Source: CAVQHY01 sp963712465
GTDB taxonomy: Bacteria; Actinomycetota; Thermoleophilia; Gaiellales; Gaiellaceae
Direction of reading: 5' to 3'
DNA length: 64,000 bases
NCBI GenBank assembly: GCA_963712465.1
Contig: CAVQHY010000008.1
Coordinates: 434,001 to 498,000 of the forward strand
Below, piece by piece: positions 10,993-20,405 of this stretch (the stretch's first letter is position 1; the number at the start of each line of letters is the position of its first letter). The notes beneath the pieces are model-generated. The model had not been told where the DNA came from and searched no databases. It saw nothing but the letters and a program-made list of their open reading frames with translations. The position numbers and the translations under genes were made by a program.

Positions 10993-13007
10993 CGGACGGT
11001 CAGGGACACGAGCCGTGGCGAGTCTGTCACCGCCAGCTCGACGACGAGCCGGCTCCCGCTCCGAGAGACGACGCGAACCGGGACATCCTCGCCGGTGAGC
11101 GGGTCGTTCGCTGCGACCTCGACGCGCGCCGCCTCGAGCCCTCCGATCGCGAGCTCGAACTCCTCCGGCGGCAGGTCGTAGCGTCGCGGGTCGGAGCCCG
11201 CGAGCTCCGGCCGGTACGCCCGCCTGAGGTCCCGGGTCATGACGTAGACGGCGACGACGAACCGCTGCGGGCTCACCTGGAAGGGGAGGAACGCGAGTAC
11301 GTCACGGTCGTACAGCGGCGGGTGGGCGCGTGTCCCGTCGCCCGTGAACTGGACGTGGTCGTGGCGGTCGCTCACTCGGAGGAGGCTGATCGGGACCGTC
11401 TCGTCGATCGGCCGCGCGCCCGCGAGGGCGCGCGTCAGCCGCCCGACGGCCCGCAACGTCTGGCCGCCGTCAGGCCGACCGGGGTCGACGAGCCCCCAGG
11501 GACCCGGGCCGTCGCTCGCCGCGTAGAAGTACACGGCACCCGCGCCCTTGTTGACCCACGCGGCCAGCGTCCGCAGGGTCGCCTTGGCCTTCATGCGGGG
11601 AAGAGCGCCTCTCGCCACACCCTTCGGGTCGAGACCCATCTCCGTCAGCCACACCTGCACCGGCCGGCCGCCGTCGGCCTGCGTGACCCGTCCGTGTGGC
11701 GTGCCGTAGACGTCGGTCACGTGCGGGGACAGGTCGCGCACGAGGTGCTCCGTCTGGATCGCCGTCAGGTAGTACTCGGGGAAGTACGTGTCGTAGCGGG
11801 GCACGAACGTGTCGTGCCACGCGTCGCCGACGAGAGTCCCGTCGGGGCGGCCGAGAGCATCGACCGGCCGGATGCCGTCGAAGCGCGCGTCCGCCGGGAA
11901 TCGCAGACGCCTCGGGTAGGGATGCTTCGAGAGCGCCGTCAGGCCCGGTGGCGCCGTCGCTCCCGACGGCCACGGCTCCTGGCTCGCGAACCCGTCGGCG
12001 ATGCCCACACCGCCGAGCCCGTTGGCCGGGTCGCGGAGCCACGCGAGCGTCCGGCCGAGGATGGCTGCCCGCGTCGCAGCGGGGTCTCCGCCGACGGCTG
12101 CGGGCGAGTAGTACGTGTTGCGGTCGAGGAAGTCCGAGCCGAAGCTGAGCTCGTTCCAGACCTCGACGTCGAAGTTGGCCGAGCCGAGCACGGCCTTCAC
12201 CTCGCGCGTCACGGCTGCGACGTAGGCGAGCCATCCCTGCATCGTCTCCTCGTGGCCGGGCGCGCCCGGCGGCGCAAAGGGCTCGAAGCGAAGGGTCGCG
12301 GCCGGGTAGCGGCCCGCAGGAAGGCCACGGGCGAGAGGCTTCGACAGGGTCACGACCGACCCCTGAACCGACGTGAAGAGGATGCTCGCGGCCTTGGAGC
12401 CGTCAGACGCGTTCAGCCCCGTTCGCCCAGGGACGACAGCCTTCGCGGACGAGGGGTCGAGCTGCACAGCTCGGGCACCCGCAGGCGCCGGCGCCACGAC
12501 GCGAATGTCGAAGAAGCGGGTCGGGCCCGGGGCACGCTGGTTCGCGTTCAGGAGAATCAGTGGTCTCAGACCGCTGTCGCGAAGCGCCCGGAGAACCGCG
12601 CGGATCGGCCCGGGGTTCGCGAGCCGCGTCGGGTCGCGGTAGCTGACGTTGCTCCACCCGATCTCGTACCGCGCGCGCCGGAAGCCGGCGGCGGCCAGGA
12701 GCCGCGCCACGGCGCGGGCCCTGTCCGGCGCAACGTTGAAGTTGATCCCGATTGCGCCGCGGAGGCGTGTTGCCGGCACCGTCTCGAGGTAGCCGCGCCA
12801 CGGCTGGAGCCAGTGCGAGCGCTCGCCGAACGCGAGTGCGGTCTGCTGGGACGGGTCGATCGGCGAAGTCAGAGCATGGGCAGGCCGCTTCGAGACCCGA
12901 CCGACGCTCGCGCCGCTGGAGACGAGCAGCGCGATCAGGCAGGCAAGAACGAACCCCGCCCCCAGCACCCACCCGAACCGCTTCGGCCAGGGGCCGCCGC
13001 GGATCAC
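10989..13007 (-). CDS. Membrane-anchored clan GH-A glycosidase-like protein
   Basis: 672 aa. An N-terminal membrane helix (VLGAGFVLACLIALLV) is followed by an extracellular TIM-barrel-type domain. Two candidate catalytic glutamates lie where clan GH-A enzymes have them: WNE in VEVWNELSFG (about residue 285) and WLTEMG (about residue 455). A beta-rich C-terminal region follows. It probably cleaves or trims the polymer made by the adjacent polysaccharide locus; the substrate is unknown. The GTG start at 13007 overlaps the stop of the upstream glycosyltransferase (GTGA), so the two genes are coupled. The open frame continues further upstream through the glycosyltransferase, but that part is out of register and belongs to the other gene. 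Confidence 0.72.
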   Translation of the reverse strand: MIRGGPWPKRFGWVLGAGFVLACLIALLVSSGASVGRVSKRPAHALTSPIDPSQQTALAFGERSHWLQPWRGYLETVPATRLRGAIGINFNVAPDRARAVARLLAAAGFRRARYEIGWSNVSYRDPTRLANPGPIRAVLRALRDSGLRPLILLNANQRAPGPTRFFDIRVVAPAPAGARAVQLDPSSAKAVVPGRTGLNASDGSKAASILFTSVQGSVVTLSKPLARGLPAGRYPAATLRFEPFAPPGAPGHEETMQGWLAYVAAVTREVKAVLGSANFDVEVWNELSFGSDFLDRNTYYSPAAVGGDPAATRAAILGRTLAWLRDPANGLGGVGIADGFASQEPWPSGATAPPGLTALSKHPYPRRLRFPADARFDGIRPVDALGRPDGTLVGDAWHDTFVPRYDTYFPEYYLTAIQTEHLVRDLSPHVTDVYGTPHGRVTQADGGRPVQVWLTEMGLDPKGVARGALPRMKAKATLRTLAAWVNKGAGAVYFYAASDGPGPWGLVDPGRPDGGQTLRAVGRLTRALAGARPIDETVPISLLRVSDRHDHVQFTGDGTRAHPPLYDRDVLAFLPFQVSPQRFVVAVYVMTRDLRRAYRPELAGSDPRRYDLPPEEFELAIGGLEAARVEVAANDPLTGEDVPVRVVSRSGSRLVVELAVTDSPRLVSLTVR

Positions 13008-13990
13008 TCCGGCCCAGCTCCAGCGGCCGCGGGCCTCGACTGGACGCGGAGCCCAATCCGCAGGGGGCCCAGGCCGCGCTCGACGACGGCGAGAGGAAGC
13101 GGCCCGTTGCGCCGCAGCCGGCGATCCAGATCGAACGCTGCCCGGCTGACCGGACGGCGGCGGCGTGCCTGGGCCAGGCATGCTGCGTAGCCTCGGACGA
13201 TCCCCTCGAGCATCGCGAGCGGCCGACCCACGCGCACGCCGTACGACGACGCCCTTGGCCGTGTAGCCGAGGAGGTAGACGAGGTGCCACGGGGACGGGA
13301 CGTTCCACCAGACGCAAAGGAGCTCGTTCCGGCGCCCGTAGACGTCCATGCGCCGAAGATCGCGCGTCGGCGAGCCGTAGTGGCGGATCGGGTCGGACCG
13401 GCCGAGCCTGGTGACGTACCCCGCGTCGAGCAGGCGCAGCGACAGGTCTGCCTCCTCACCCTGGTGGTAGATCTCCTCACGGAAGCCGCCGAGCGCGAGG
13501 AAGACGACGCGCCTGATCGCGTATGCGCCGCCACGAAACGTCGCCGCCACGTAGACGCCGTCGGGGCCCGGAGCGCGCTGCTTCTCCTCGGGCCCACGCG
13601 CGAGGTCGACGAGCGGGACGGCGACGACGCGCGATCCGAGGGTCGTCGAAGTCCCGAATCGTGGCCGGAACCACCTCGTCCGACGAGAAGACCGCGTCGT
13701 CGTCGATCGACACGATCACCGGTGCGGTCGCGAAGCGAGCGGCACGGTTGCGCTGGACGACGAGACCCTCGGAGACTTCGTACCGGTAGAGCCGAGCCTC
13801 CGGGAACTCGCTCGCCACCAGTTCTGACGTCCCATCGCTCGGAGCCGTCGTCGATGACGAGCACCTCAACCGGGCAGCGCTGGGCGAAGGCAGAGCGCAA
13901 GGCGTCGCGGAGCTCGTCCTTGCGGTTCTTCGTGACGACGACGATCGTCGCCGCCGGCGCGGGTCCGGATCAGACAGCGACAGCATCTGG
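13004..13990 (-). pseudogene. Family 2 glycosyltransferase, frameshifted
   Basis: Pieces of one GT2 protein are spread over the three minus-strand frames: PAATIVVVTKNRKDELRDAL and EVLVIDDGS (nucleotide binding), then SDGTSELVASEFPEARLY and VIVSIDDDAVFSSDE (the DxD region), then GGAYAIRRVVFLALGGFREE and GEEADLSLRLLDAGY, then a C-terminus in yet another frame ending at 13004. The joins lie near 13950, 13840, 13630 and 13245. Between joins the frame is open with normal codon use, so the damage is recent or is sequence error. It would add a sugar to a polysaccharide precursor. The stop overlaps the glycosidase-like gene by 4 bp. The 5' end is uncertain. Confidence 0.75.
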
Positions 13991-14259
13991 CATGTCGCTT
14001 CGAGCTCGCAGACGGTCTCCGCCTCCGACGAAATCGTCTTAGATGCGGAGGCGTGCATCAGGCATTGCGTGGCGGGGCTCCCGCTGGGCCCGCTATCTGC
14101 CGGTGACGTGGATCCACGCGGAGCGTCGGGGAGGGCTCGACACCCGCTCTCGGTAACGGCCAGGCTCTGGACGTGAGCGCGCTCCGGACGATGCATGGTC
14201 CTGAGGGCGCTCGCCGGTGCGCCACAAGGGGTGTTCGGTTCAGCTCGTGGTCGAGAGGG

Positions 14260-14908
14260 GCGACCCACATTTTCCGTGATCGTTGCAAGAGCGGGCGCCC
14301 GACACTGGTGGTGACGCTCGAGACATCGCGCGCAGATGGCCCCGCGACGGCTCATCGTCTTTGAGTAACGATGAAGACTGGGGTCACGGTGCCCGGAATC
14401 GGGCGACGGCCAAAGCGACGCCACGCATCTGATCTTCATGGACGACGACGATGTCTACACGCCGGATGCGTTTTCGGCGATGCGTGAGTTTGCTCTGAAG
14501 AGTCCGGGTCGCATTGGCATCTTCCGGATGCGGTATGAGTATTGGCGCCACGGGTGGTATGGCCAAGTGGTGTGGGAAGAGCCGGTGCTTCGCTGGGGCA
14601 ATGTCGGGACACCGATGTTCGTCGTCCCAAACGTGCCGGGGAAGCTCGGTCGGTGGGATTCGAAGTTTCACTGGGGCGATTGGGCTTTTATCCAGGAGAC
14701 CGTGACGCTGCAAGGTGATCCCGTCTTTTGCGACGCCGTTGTGGCGCGAATACGGCCGGATCGTCGCCCCGCGCTGATACGGACACTTGACGTATGGTTG
14801 AGAGTGCGGCCAAGACTGAGAGAGATCGATCTTCAGGCGGTCTGCGCCGCAGAGCAAACCGGCTGCGTGGCGCGAGGCAATGATTCGCAGTGCCAGCTCG
14901 ATCGGTAG
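14260..14908 (+). pseudogene. Family 2 glycosyltransferase, frameshifted, plus strand
   Basis: A second GT2-type gene can be stitched together: FSVIVA (about 14270), then GRPTLVVTLETSRA in another frame, then SNDEDWGHGARNRATAKAT (14365-14420), and finally an open stretch from 14438, LIFMDDDDVYTPDAFSAMREF, carrying the acidic metal-binding run, through to 14908. At least three single-base shifts separate the parts. It is less GC-rich than its surroundings and is transcribed against the neighbouring polysaccharide genes. The 200 bp before it (14042-14260) show nothing I can recognise. A sugar-transfer role is known for the family; whether any product is made here is doubtful. Confidence 0.6.
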
Positions 14909-15400
14909 TGACCGGCGTCGGGTCGGGAAGGGCCAAGACGAGCCGCCGTCGACGGCGAAGGACCCAGAAGATCTCCGCGCGACTGCGAGTTGTGCGGAAC
15001 AGAACTCGGAACGTCGAGGCAGACCGCCTGGTGAAAGGTGCAATCGCCGAGCGGTGGTGTTGTTGCGTCGCCGATCCACTGAGCGCCCAAACCGATCGCC
15101 CGCGCATCCTCGACTGCTCCTTGAGAGACGTCGAGCCCGAGTAGCTTGCCGCGACTCCTCGCAACCACAGCCCCCAACCACGGCCTTCCCCGCAGCCGAC
15201 GTCCAGCGCAGGGTTCGGCCAATGTCGAGATCCACCGGGAGGACCAGCAACGATCGTAATAGGCTGCCGTGTCGGACGATCTCTCGCTCATCAACCGAGC
15301 CGTTGTAGCGCAGTTCGAACCTACACCGGTGGCATTCGATCTCGACGAAGCGACCTTGCGGCTCTGTACCAGCTGTGGAGTAGGTCGCGGTTCGGTGCCA
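14880..15400 (-). pseudogene. Class I SAM-dependent methyltransferase, frameshifted
   Basis: Minus-strand fragments in different frames make up one methyltransferase. They are a Cys-rich start (GTEPQGRFVEIECHRCRFEL), an AAYYDRCWSS segment, SAM-binding motif I in NPALDVGCGEGRGWGLWL, then KLLGLDVSQGAVEDARAIGL, DATTPPLGDCTFHQAVCLDV, and a late LVLALPDPTPV strand. At least three frame changes are needed. The N-terminal part overlaps the apparent C-terminus of the flippase frame. It probably methylated a sugar or a lipid-linked intermediate of the polysaccharide. This is recognisable as a family but unlikely to be translated as it stands. Confidence 0.6.
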
Positions 15401-16745
15401 CGTCGCGCCACGTGAGGCATGCGATGCGTCGGTAGGCAGCCAATGCGGCGATGAGGACGACTGTGTACGACACGCTCGAGACGATCGCCGCAGCAACGAT
15501 TCCGAACCGCTGGAGAAAGATCACGAGCCCGAGAACGGTCACAAGCGCGCCTCCGAAAAGCGTCATCGCCGCGGTAAACGGCCGGTTGAGTGCGTACAGG
15601 CCCGCACAGATGACGCCCGCACAGGCATATGCGACAGAACCGATGAGGAGGATGCGTAGTGCGGTGACGCTCCCGGAGAACGCACTTCCGTACACAACCT
15701 GAACGAGAAGTCCCGCCAGGACTGCGAGCAGAAGCGCGAGAACCGACGTGACCATGAACGTTGCGTAGAGGGAATGAACAACCGTTCGCACGCCCTGCTC
15801 ACCGCGCCTGGCCGCGACGGGGAAGACGAAGGCGGCCAAGGTGCCCGAGATCGCCACGACGATCCAGGAGACGCTTGTCGCGACGGCGTACAGCCCGACG
15901 TTCGCCGCCGACAGAAACGCCGGCATGATCGTGAGATCCAGTCGCGTTGCAACGAGACCCGCGGTCGTGGTTCCATGCGCGCGGAACCCGTACCAAAGTG
16001 TTGTGCGCGCAAGTGGGTAGCTCGGTCTGCCGACCCCGTGTCGCCGGAAGACCCGCGTTGCGGTAACGCCGAGATCTGCAACGGAGGCGAGGAACGTGAC
16101 AAGTACGGCGGTACCCACACTGAATGAGCCTGCGAGCCAAAGCACGAGGTAGGCGACCGCGATCCCGAACGGCTGGAGGACGCGCATGACGTTGAAGAAG
16201 AAGAAGTCCTCATCGGCAAGGACAATGGCGTAGACGAGATCACTAATGAAGAGAAACACGATGCTGAAGAGGAAGAGTCGCGCGAGCCAGAGCGTTTGTT
16301 CGCTCTGAGCGGCCAGTAAGTGAGGAAGCAGGAACCACCCCACGACGATCGCCATGAGCGCAAGCGGTGCAAGGAGCACGAGCCAGGTACCGAGCAGCGT
16401 CGGGCCATCCTTCGGATGCTTTGCGTGGTGATATGTAACCGCCTGCCGGCAACCCATCTCGAACGCCCAGCCCAGCAGCGGCACGACAACAACGACCGCG
16501 GTGAACTCTCCGCGGCCGTCCGGCCCTAGCAAGCGGGCAATGAGAATGCCCGTTAACAGGTTCAGCGCGAGCGTGGCCGTCGTCTGGACGAATGACAGCG
16601 CGCCCTGGCGCGCGAAGCGTTCGCTCCGAGCCGCCTCCGGGTCGCTGGCAGGGGGCATGCCCTCGCTGTCCTCGCCCGCTGCGTGTGACTCCCACGCGAT
16701 CGGGGCTTGCTGAACCGGATGCGTCGAAGGCTTCAAGGCTGCCAA
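15321..16745 (-). CDS. Polysaccharide flippase (Wzx/oligosaccharide flippase family)
   Basis: 474 aa, intact. After a roughly 45-residue polar N-terminus there are about 12 to 14 hydrophobic segments beginning at GALSFVQTTATLALNLLTG, followed by ILIARLLGPDGRGEF, the characteristic first-helix/loop signature of polysaccharide exporters of the MATE/MVF superfamily. The late pair GLYAVATSVSW and GLYALNRPF is also typical. It would move lipid-linked repeat units across the membrane for polymerisation. Codons are richer in A/T than in the nad or cyd genes. The last 30 residues overlap the broken methyltransferase and may be a read-through artefact. Confidence 0.85.
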   Translation of the reverse strand: MAALKPSTHPVQQAPIAWESHAAGEDSEGMPPASDPEAARSERFARQGALSFVQTTATLALNLLTGILIARLLGPDGRGEFTAVVVVVPLLGWAFEMGCRQAVTYHHAKHPKDGPTLLGTWLVLLAPLALMAIVVGWFLLPHLLAAQSEQTLWLARLFLFSIVFLFISDLVYAIVLADEDFFFFNVMRVLQPFGIAVAYLVLWLAGSFSVGTAVLVTFLASVADLGVTATRVFRRHGVGRPSYPLARTTLWYGFRAHGTTTAGLVATRLDLTIMPAFLSAANVGLYAVATSVSWIVVAISGTLAAFVFPVAARRGEQGVRTVVHSLYATFMVTSVLALLLAVLAGLLVQVVYGSAFSGSVTALRILLIGSVAYACAGVICAGLYALNRPFTAAMTLFGGALVTVLGLVIFLQRFGIVAAAIVSSVSYTVVLIAALAAYRRIACLTWRDVAPNRDLLHSWYRAARSLRRDRMPPV

Positions 16746-16992
16746 CTGACCAACCGAAGAGGCCCCTTCCCTATGGGATCCAGTGGCTGTGGTCGGTCAG
16801 AATGCCCAATCCTCACGATCTGTCCAAGCTGCTCCAGTCCGGCGGCCGTGGATCGCCCAGACCTGCACTACCATAGCCTGCCCTTCAGAAGCCCTCAGGG
16901 TCAGGGACGAGCTGGTCGCGACGGGATAGTCGGATGACCAGCGCTGGTCAAATGGAGATTGAAAACGAGAGCACGCGGCGGGAGGGCTCCGC
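16746..16992. other. Intergenic space between divergent genes
   Basis: About 250 bp separate the flippase start from the plus-strand glycosyltransferase. I see no coding signal, clear palindrome or RNA gene. It must hold the promoters for both directions, but no -10/-35 pair is convincing. A GGGAGGG just before 16993 is the ribosome binding site of the plus-strand gene. Confidence 0.4.
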
Positions 16993-18069
16993 GTGACGGA
17001 ACCGCTCATTCACTTCTGGTGTCCTGACTCGGCCGCCATCGGAGTTACCTCCTGGGATCCGGATGCCGAGCCGCAACGGTTTGCGTCCGGCGTCGGCCAC
17101 AGCCTCTTCGAGCTGTATGCGCGGCTGCGCGATGAAGGCGTTCAGGTCGAGCTAGGTGAACTTCCGAGCCGTCGACCGCAGCTCGTCGTCACCGCAGCAG
17201 GTTTACTCTGGCGAGAAAAGTCGGCGGCGGACGAGGCGTTGCGAGCGATCGCCCGCGCACGGGACCGATATGTCCTCATTCGTGGAGACATTCCGCTTTG
17301 GTGGCACCTGCCGATCAAGCCCGTCGCGGAAGTCATGCCCAACCGGCTCGTGACACGATCGCCGAACCAGCGTTGGCTCCCGCCGTTACCGCAGCGTGGG
17401 ATGCTGAGGCGGAAGGCTGGTTCCATCCAGAGGATCGGAACCATCGCGATCAAGTGCAATCCGGAGTACCGCCCGGCCGAATTGCAGAACTCCGCGCTCC
17501 TCCACGGGCTGAGAGCGGCCGGTGCGGACCTCTGGATCGACGTACCAGGCCAAACGGATGGAAGCGATCAGCGATGGCACGACTTCTCCCACGTCGACGC
17601 GGTGCTGTGCACCCGGCCTGGTTCGAAGCATGACCTCAATCGAAAGCCGGCCACGAAGCTGATCAACAGTTGGGTGGCTGGATGTATCCCGATCGCTTCG
17701 CCAGAGCCCGCCTACACGGAGCTGGCAAACGAGGGATCGGACGTCTGCTTCATCGAGACGCTCGAGGAGCTTCCCGACCTCGTTCGGTTCCTCAACTCCT
17801 CCCCTGAAGTGCTGCTCAGGCTCAACGAGGGCATTCGGATCCGACAGGCAGAGTTCGAGCCGAAGCGGGTCCTCGGCCAATGGCGTGACCTCGTCGAAGC
17901 GTCAGCCGAATCCGCTGCGTCCGCACCAACAGAGCGATACGTCCGGTCCAGCGCATCCCGACTCAACGTCACGATCTGGAAGCTGCGCGCCTTCCACCAC
18001 GGAGCCCGCGTACGCAATCGTGCTCGGTGGATCAAGGACAGTGTTGCTCTACGGCCAGTGCGCGACTGA
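16993..18069 (+). CDS. Glycosyltransferase-like protein (GT1/exostosin-like C-terminal part)
   Basis: 358 aa, intact, GTG start preceded by GGGAGGG at good spacing. The C-terminal half has the nucleotide-sugar-side pattern of GT-B enzymes: DFSHVDAVLCTRPGS, then KPATKLINSWVAGCIPIASPEPAYTEL (split by the family turn), and a later glutamate-rich helix LEELPDLVRFL. The N-terminal half (MTEPLIHFWCPDSAAIGVTS) is not recognised. It sits in the polysaccharide locus on the strand opposite to most of it and has lower GC, so it may have been acquired separately. The donor and acceptor are unknown. Confidence 0.6.
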   Translation: MTEPLIHFWCPDSAAIGVTSWDPDAEPQRFASGVGHSLFELYARLRDEGVQVELGELPSRRPQLVVTAAGLLWREKSAADEALRAIARARDRYVLIRGDIPLWWHLPIKPVAEVMPNRLVTRSPNQRWLPPLPQRGMLRRKAGSIQRIGTIAIKCNPEYRPAELQNSALLHGLRAAGADLWIDVPGQTDGSDQRWHDFSHVDAVLCTRPGSKHDLNRKPATKLINSWVAGCIPIASPEPAYTELANEGSDVCFIETLEELPDLVRFLNSSPEVLLRLNEGIRIRQAEFEPKRVLGQWRDLVEASAESAASAPTERYVRSSASRLNVTIWKLRAFHHGARVRNRARWIKDSVALRPVRD

Positions 18070-18143
18070 CGGCCCTGACGGCGCTTAGGCGCGACAAGAC
18101 CGACTCGTGACCGGGAAGCGCCCTCCGGAGCCGGTGGGGCTCG

Positions 18144-19235
18144 CTATGCCGCGACCTCAGCCGCGGCCGCCCGGATCTGCTCGACGAAGCGTGGTTCCGC
18201 AAAGCGCCGGGCGTGCGACTCGAGCTCGGCATGCGACCAGTCGGTCGAGCGAAGTCGAAGCACCGCGTCTCGAATGGCGGTCGAGACCGGCCGGTCGAAG
18301 TAGACGCCCGTCCGGCCCTCGACGACGGTGTCGAGGAAGCCGCCGAAGCGAAGGACGGCAGCGGGTCTTCCGAACGCGGCCGCTTCGAGCGGCGTCAGGC
18401 CGTAGTCCTCGTACGAGGCGTTGACGACACCGGCGCTCGCCTTGTACAGCCAGCGCAGCCGCTGGTCCGAGACGGCGCCCGCGAACGTCACGTTCGAGGG
18501 CGCGCTCTGTCGCGCAGGCGCCGTTCCTCCGGTCCTCTGCCGACGACGACGAGGCGCTCGTCGGGCAGCTCCCGGAACGCCGACACGACCGCGTCGACGT
18601 TCTTGTACGGGAGCAGTCTGGAGACGCAGACGAGGAACCCAGGGTCGAGGCCGGGAGCCGGGTCGACGGGTCCACTGGGGTCGATCGTCTGCGGCGGCGT
18701 GAACCACGTCGGCCTCGATCCCGTAGAGGTCGCGAACGGATTCCATCACGGCGGTCGAGTTCGCCAGATAGCGGTCGGCTGTCGCGGCTGCTCTCCGATC
18801 CCAACGGCACAGATACGGACGGAGCATGCGGACCGCTCCGCGGGCGGCCGGCGCTTTGCCGCCGTTGCCGAGGTAGCGCTCGGTCTGGTACAGCCAGTGG
18901 GCCGGCGTGTGGCAATAGACGACCTTGCGGCCGGTCGTCCTCGCTCCGTGCGCCCAGCCGCTCGAGCTGCAAAGGACGACGTCCGCGTCGACGCGGAGCC
19001 GGGAGAACGCGGCGGCCAGGAGCGGGAGCGCCAGCCGGTGGTTACGGCGCAGCGTCGGGATCCTGTTGAGGTCGAGCGTGCGCACGTCGGCCTCGCGGAA
19101 CTCGTGGAACGTCCCCTCCGGCAGGTAGAGCGACGTGTACAGCGGCGCGTCCGGGAACGCTCGAAGGAGCGAGAGAACGACCCGCTCGGCACCCCCGCGC
19201 TGGGTCAAGTAGTCGTGGACGAGCGCAACTTTCAT
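18144..19235 (-). pseudogene. Family 4 glycosyltransferase, frameshifted (twice)
   Basis: Starts at ATG 19235 (MKVALVHDYLTQRGGAERVV), a typical GT4 N-terminus, and ends with YKASAGVVNASYEDYGLTPLEAAAFG, the GT4 donor-binding E-x7-E region, to a stop at 18144. The middle (VVHPPQTIDPSG, FLVCVSRLLPYKNVDAVVSAF, RLVVVGRGPEERRLR) is in a second frame between shifts near 18695 and 18503. The two shifts compensate, so one could imagine sequencing errors on both sides of an otherwise intact gene of about 360 codons. Its ATG overlaps the previous gene's stop as ATGA. It would transfer a mannose- or similar-type sugar during repeat-unit assembly. Confidence 0.78.
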
Positions 19236-20405
19236 CGCGACGCCCCAAGCGTCTGCAGGTAGAACCGGGTCGTCTGTCGTGCGATCACGTCGGGGGCGAA
19301 ACGGCCGACGCTCGAACGCGCGGCGCGTCCGACGCGCGCGCGAAGCAACGGGTTTGTGCAAGGCGCCTGAGGAGGCTCGCCAGCTCGTCGGCGTTCCCCG
19401 GCCGGTAGAGATATCCGTTGACGCCGTCCTCGACGTATTCGAGCGGCCCGCCTGCTCCTGCGGCCACCACGGGGAGGCCCGAGGCCATGCCCTCCACGAT
19501 CGGCATTGCCGAACGGCTCGGGCGTCACGGACGTGTGGACGAGCGCGTCGAGCCGCGCGAGCTCGGCATAGATGTCGTCCCGAAAGCCCGCGAACTCGAT
19601 GCGGCCGTCCAGGCCGAGCGCGCTGCAGCGGGCCGCGGAGCTCGTGCTCGTACTCGTCCTCACCGAAGAGTGGGCGCGCCGATGACCACGCCCCGCTCGG
19701 GCCCGGCCGGGAAGGCGCGTGCGAACGCATCCAGAGAACACGTGCTGGCCTTTCCACGGAGCGATCCGGCCGACGACACCTGCGGCGAAAGGCCGTGCCG
19801 TTTCGCGAGCGGATCGGCTCGTCCTCCGGCGCCCGCACCATCGGATAGATGACAGTGCCGCGAGATCGGCCGACCGGCGGGAGCGTGTCCAGCACGCTGC
19901 GCGAAGGCGCGATCACGGTGGCCTCCGGATCGAGCGGCGAGGAACGCCCGAGGAGCCGGATTGCTGTCGCGGGGAGGTAATCGTCCGACATTCGATCGTG
20001 GACGTGCCAGACGAGCGGGACGCCGGCGAGCCGCGAAGCCGGTGTTCCGTACACGAGGGCCTTGAGGCTGTTCGCATGGACAAGACTCGGGCGAAGCCGG
20101 CGAAGCCGACGAGCGAGGCGAAGCGCGTAGGCGGCTGTCACGACGGACGCCTGCGGCGGCAGAGCCCCGAGCCTGCACTCGCGCCTTCGGCAGCTCGCGG
20201 ACCGACTCGGCGAACGGGAGCACTTCGGTGGTCACCCCGGCCGTTTCAAGCCGGTCAACGAGGGGCCCGTCCTCAGCAAGGATGACGTGCGGCCTCGACG
20301 TCCTCGAGCTCGGGCAGAAGGGAGGCGAGGGCCGAGCTCCGCGCCGGAGAGCCGCGCGCAGTGGGTCAGGTAGACGACCCGGATGCTCAGGTCCGCCGTC
20401 CACAC
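19232..20405 (-). pseudogene. Family 4 glycosyltransferase, heavily frameshifted
   Basis: Fragments in all three minus frames build one GT4 protein: IRVVYLTHCARLSGAELALASLL (start region, split by a shift), HVILAEDGPLVDRLETAGV, LVHANSLKALVYGTPASRL, VPLVWHVHDRMSDDYLP, APSRSVLDTLPP, LGLDGRIEFAGFRDDIYAEL, EGMASGLPVVAAGAGGPLEY, and a C-terminus FYLQTLGASR at 19232. Five or more single-base shifts separate them. Codon use between the shifts is normal. The probable GTG start at 20405 overlaps the end of the O-antigen ligase, and the stop overlaps the next glycosyltransferase by 4 bp, so the original operon structure is still readable. Confidence 0.72.

Noticed and set aside
10989..13550. A single 853-residue protein from the glycosyltransferase to the glycosidase
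   Set aside because: The first 180 residues are a GT2 fragment and then out-of-frame sequence; a GTGA overlap at 13004-13007 marks the true gene border.
18144..20141. A single 665-residue fused glycosyltransferase
   Set aside because: It joins two GT4 genes by frame accident; the ATGA at 19232-19235 separates them.
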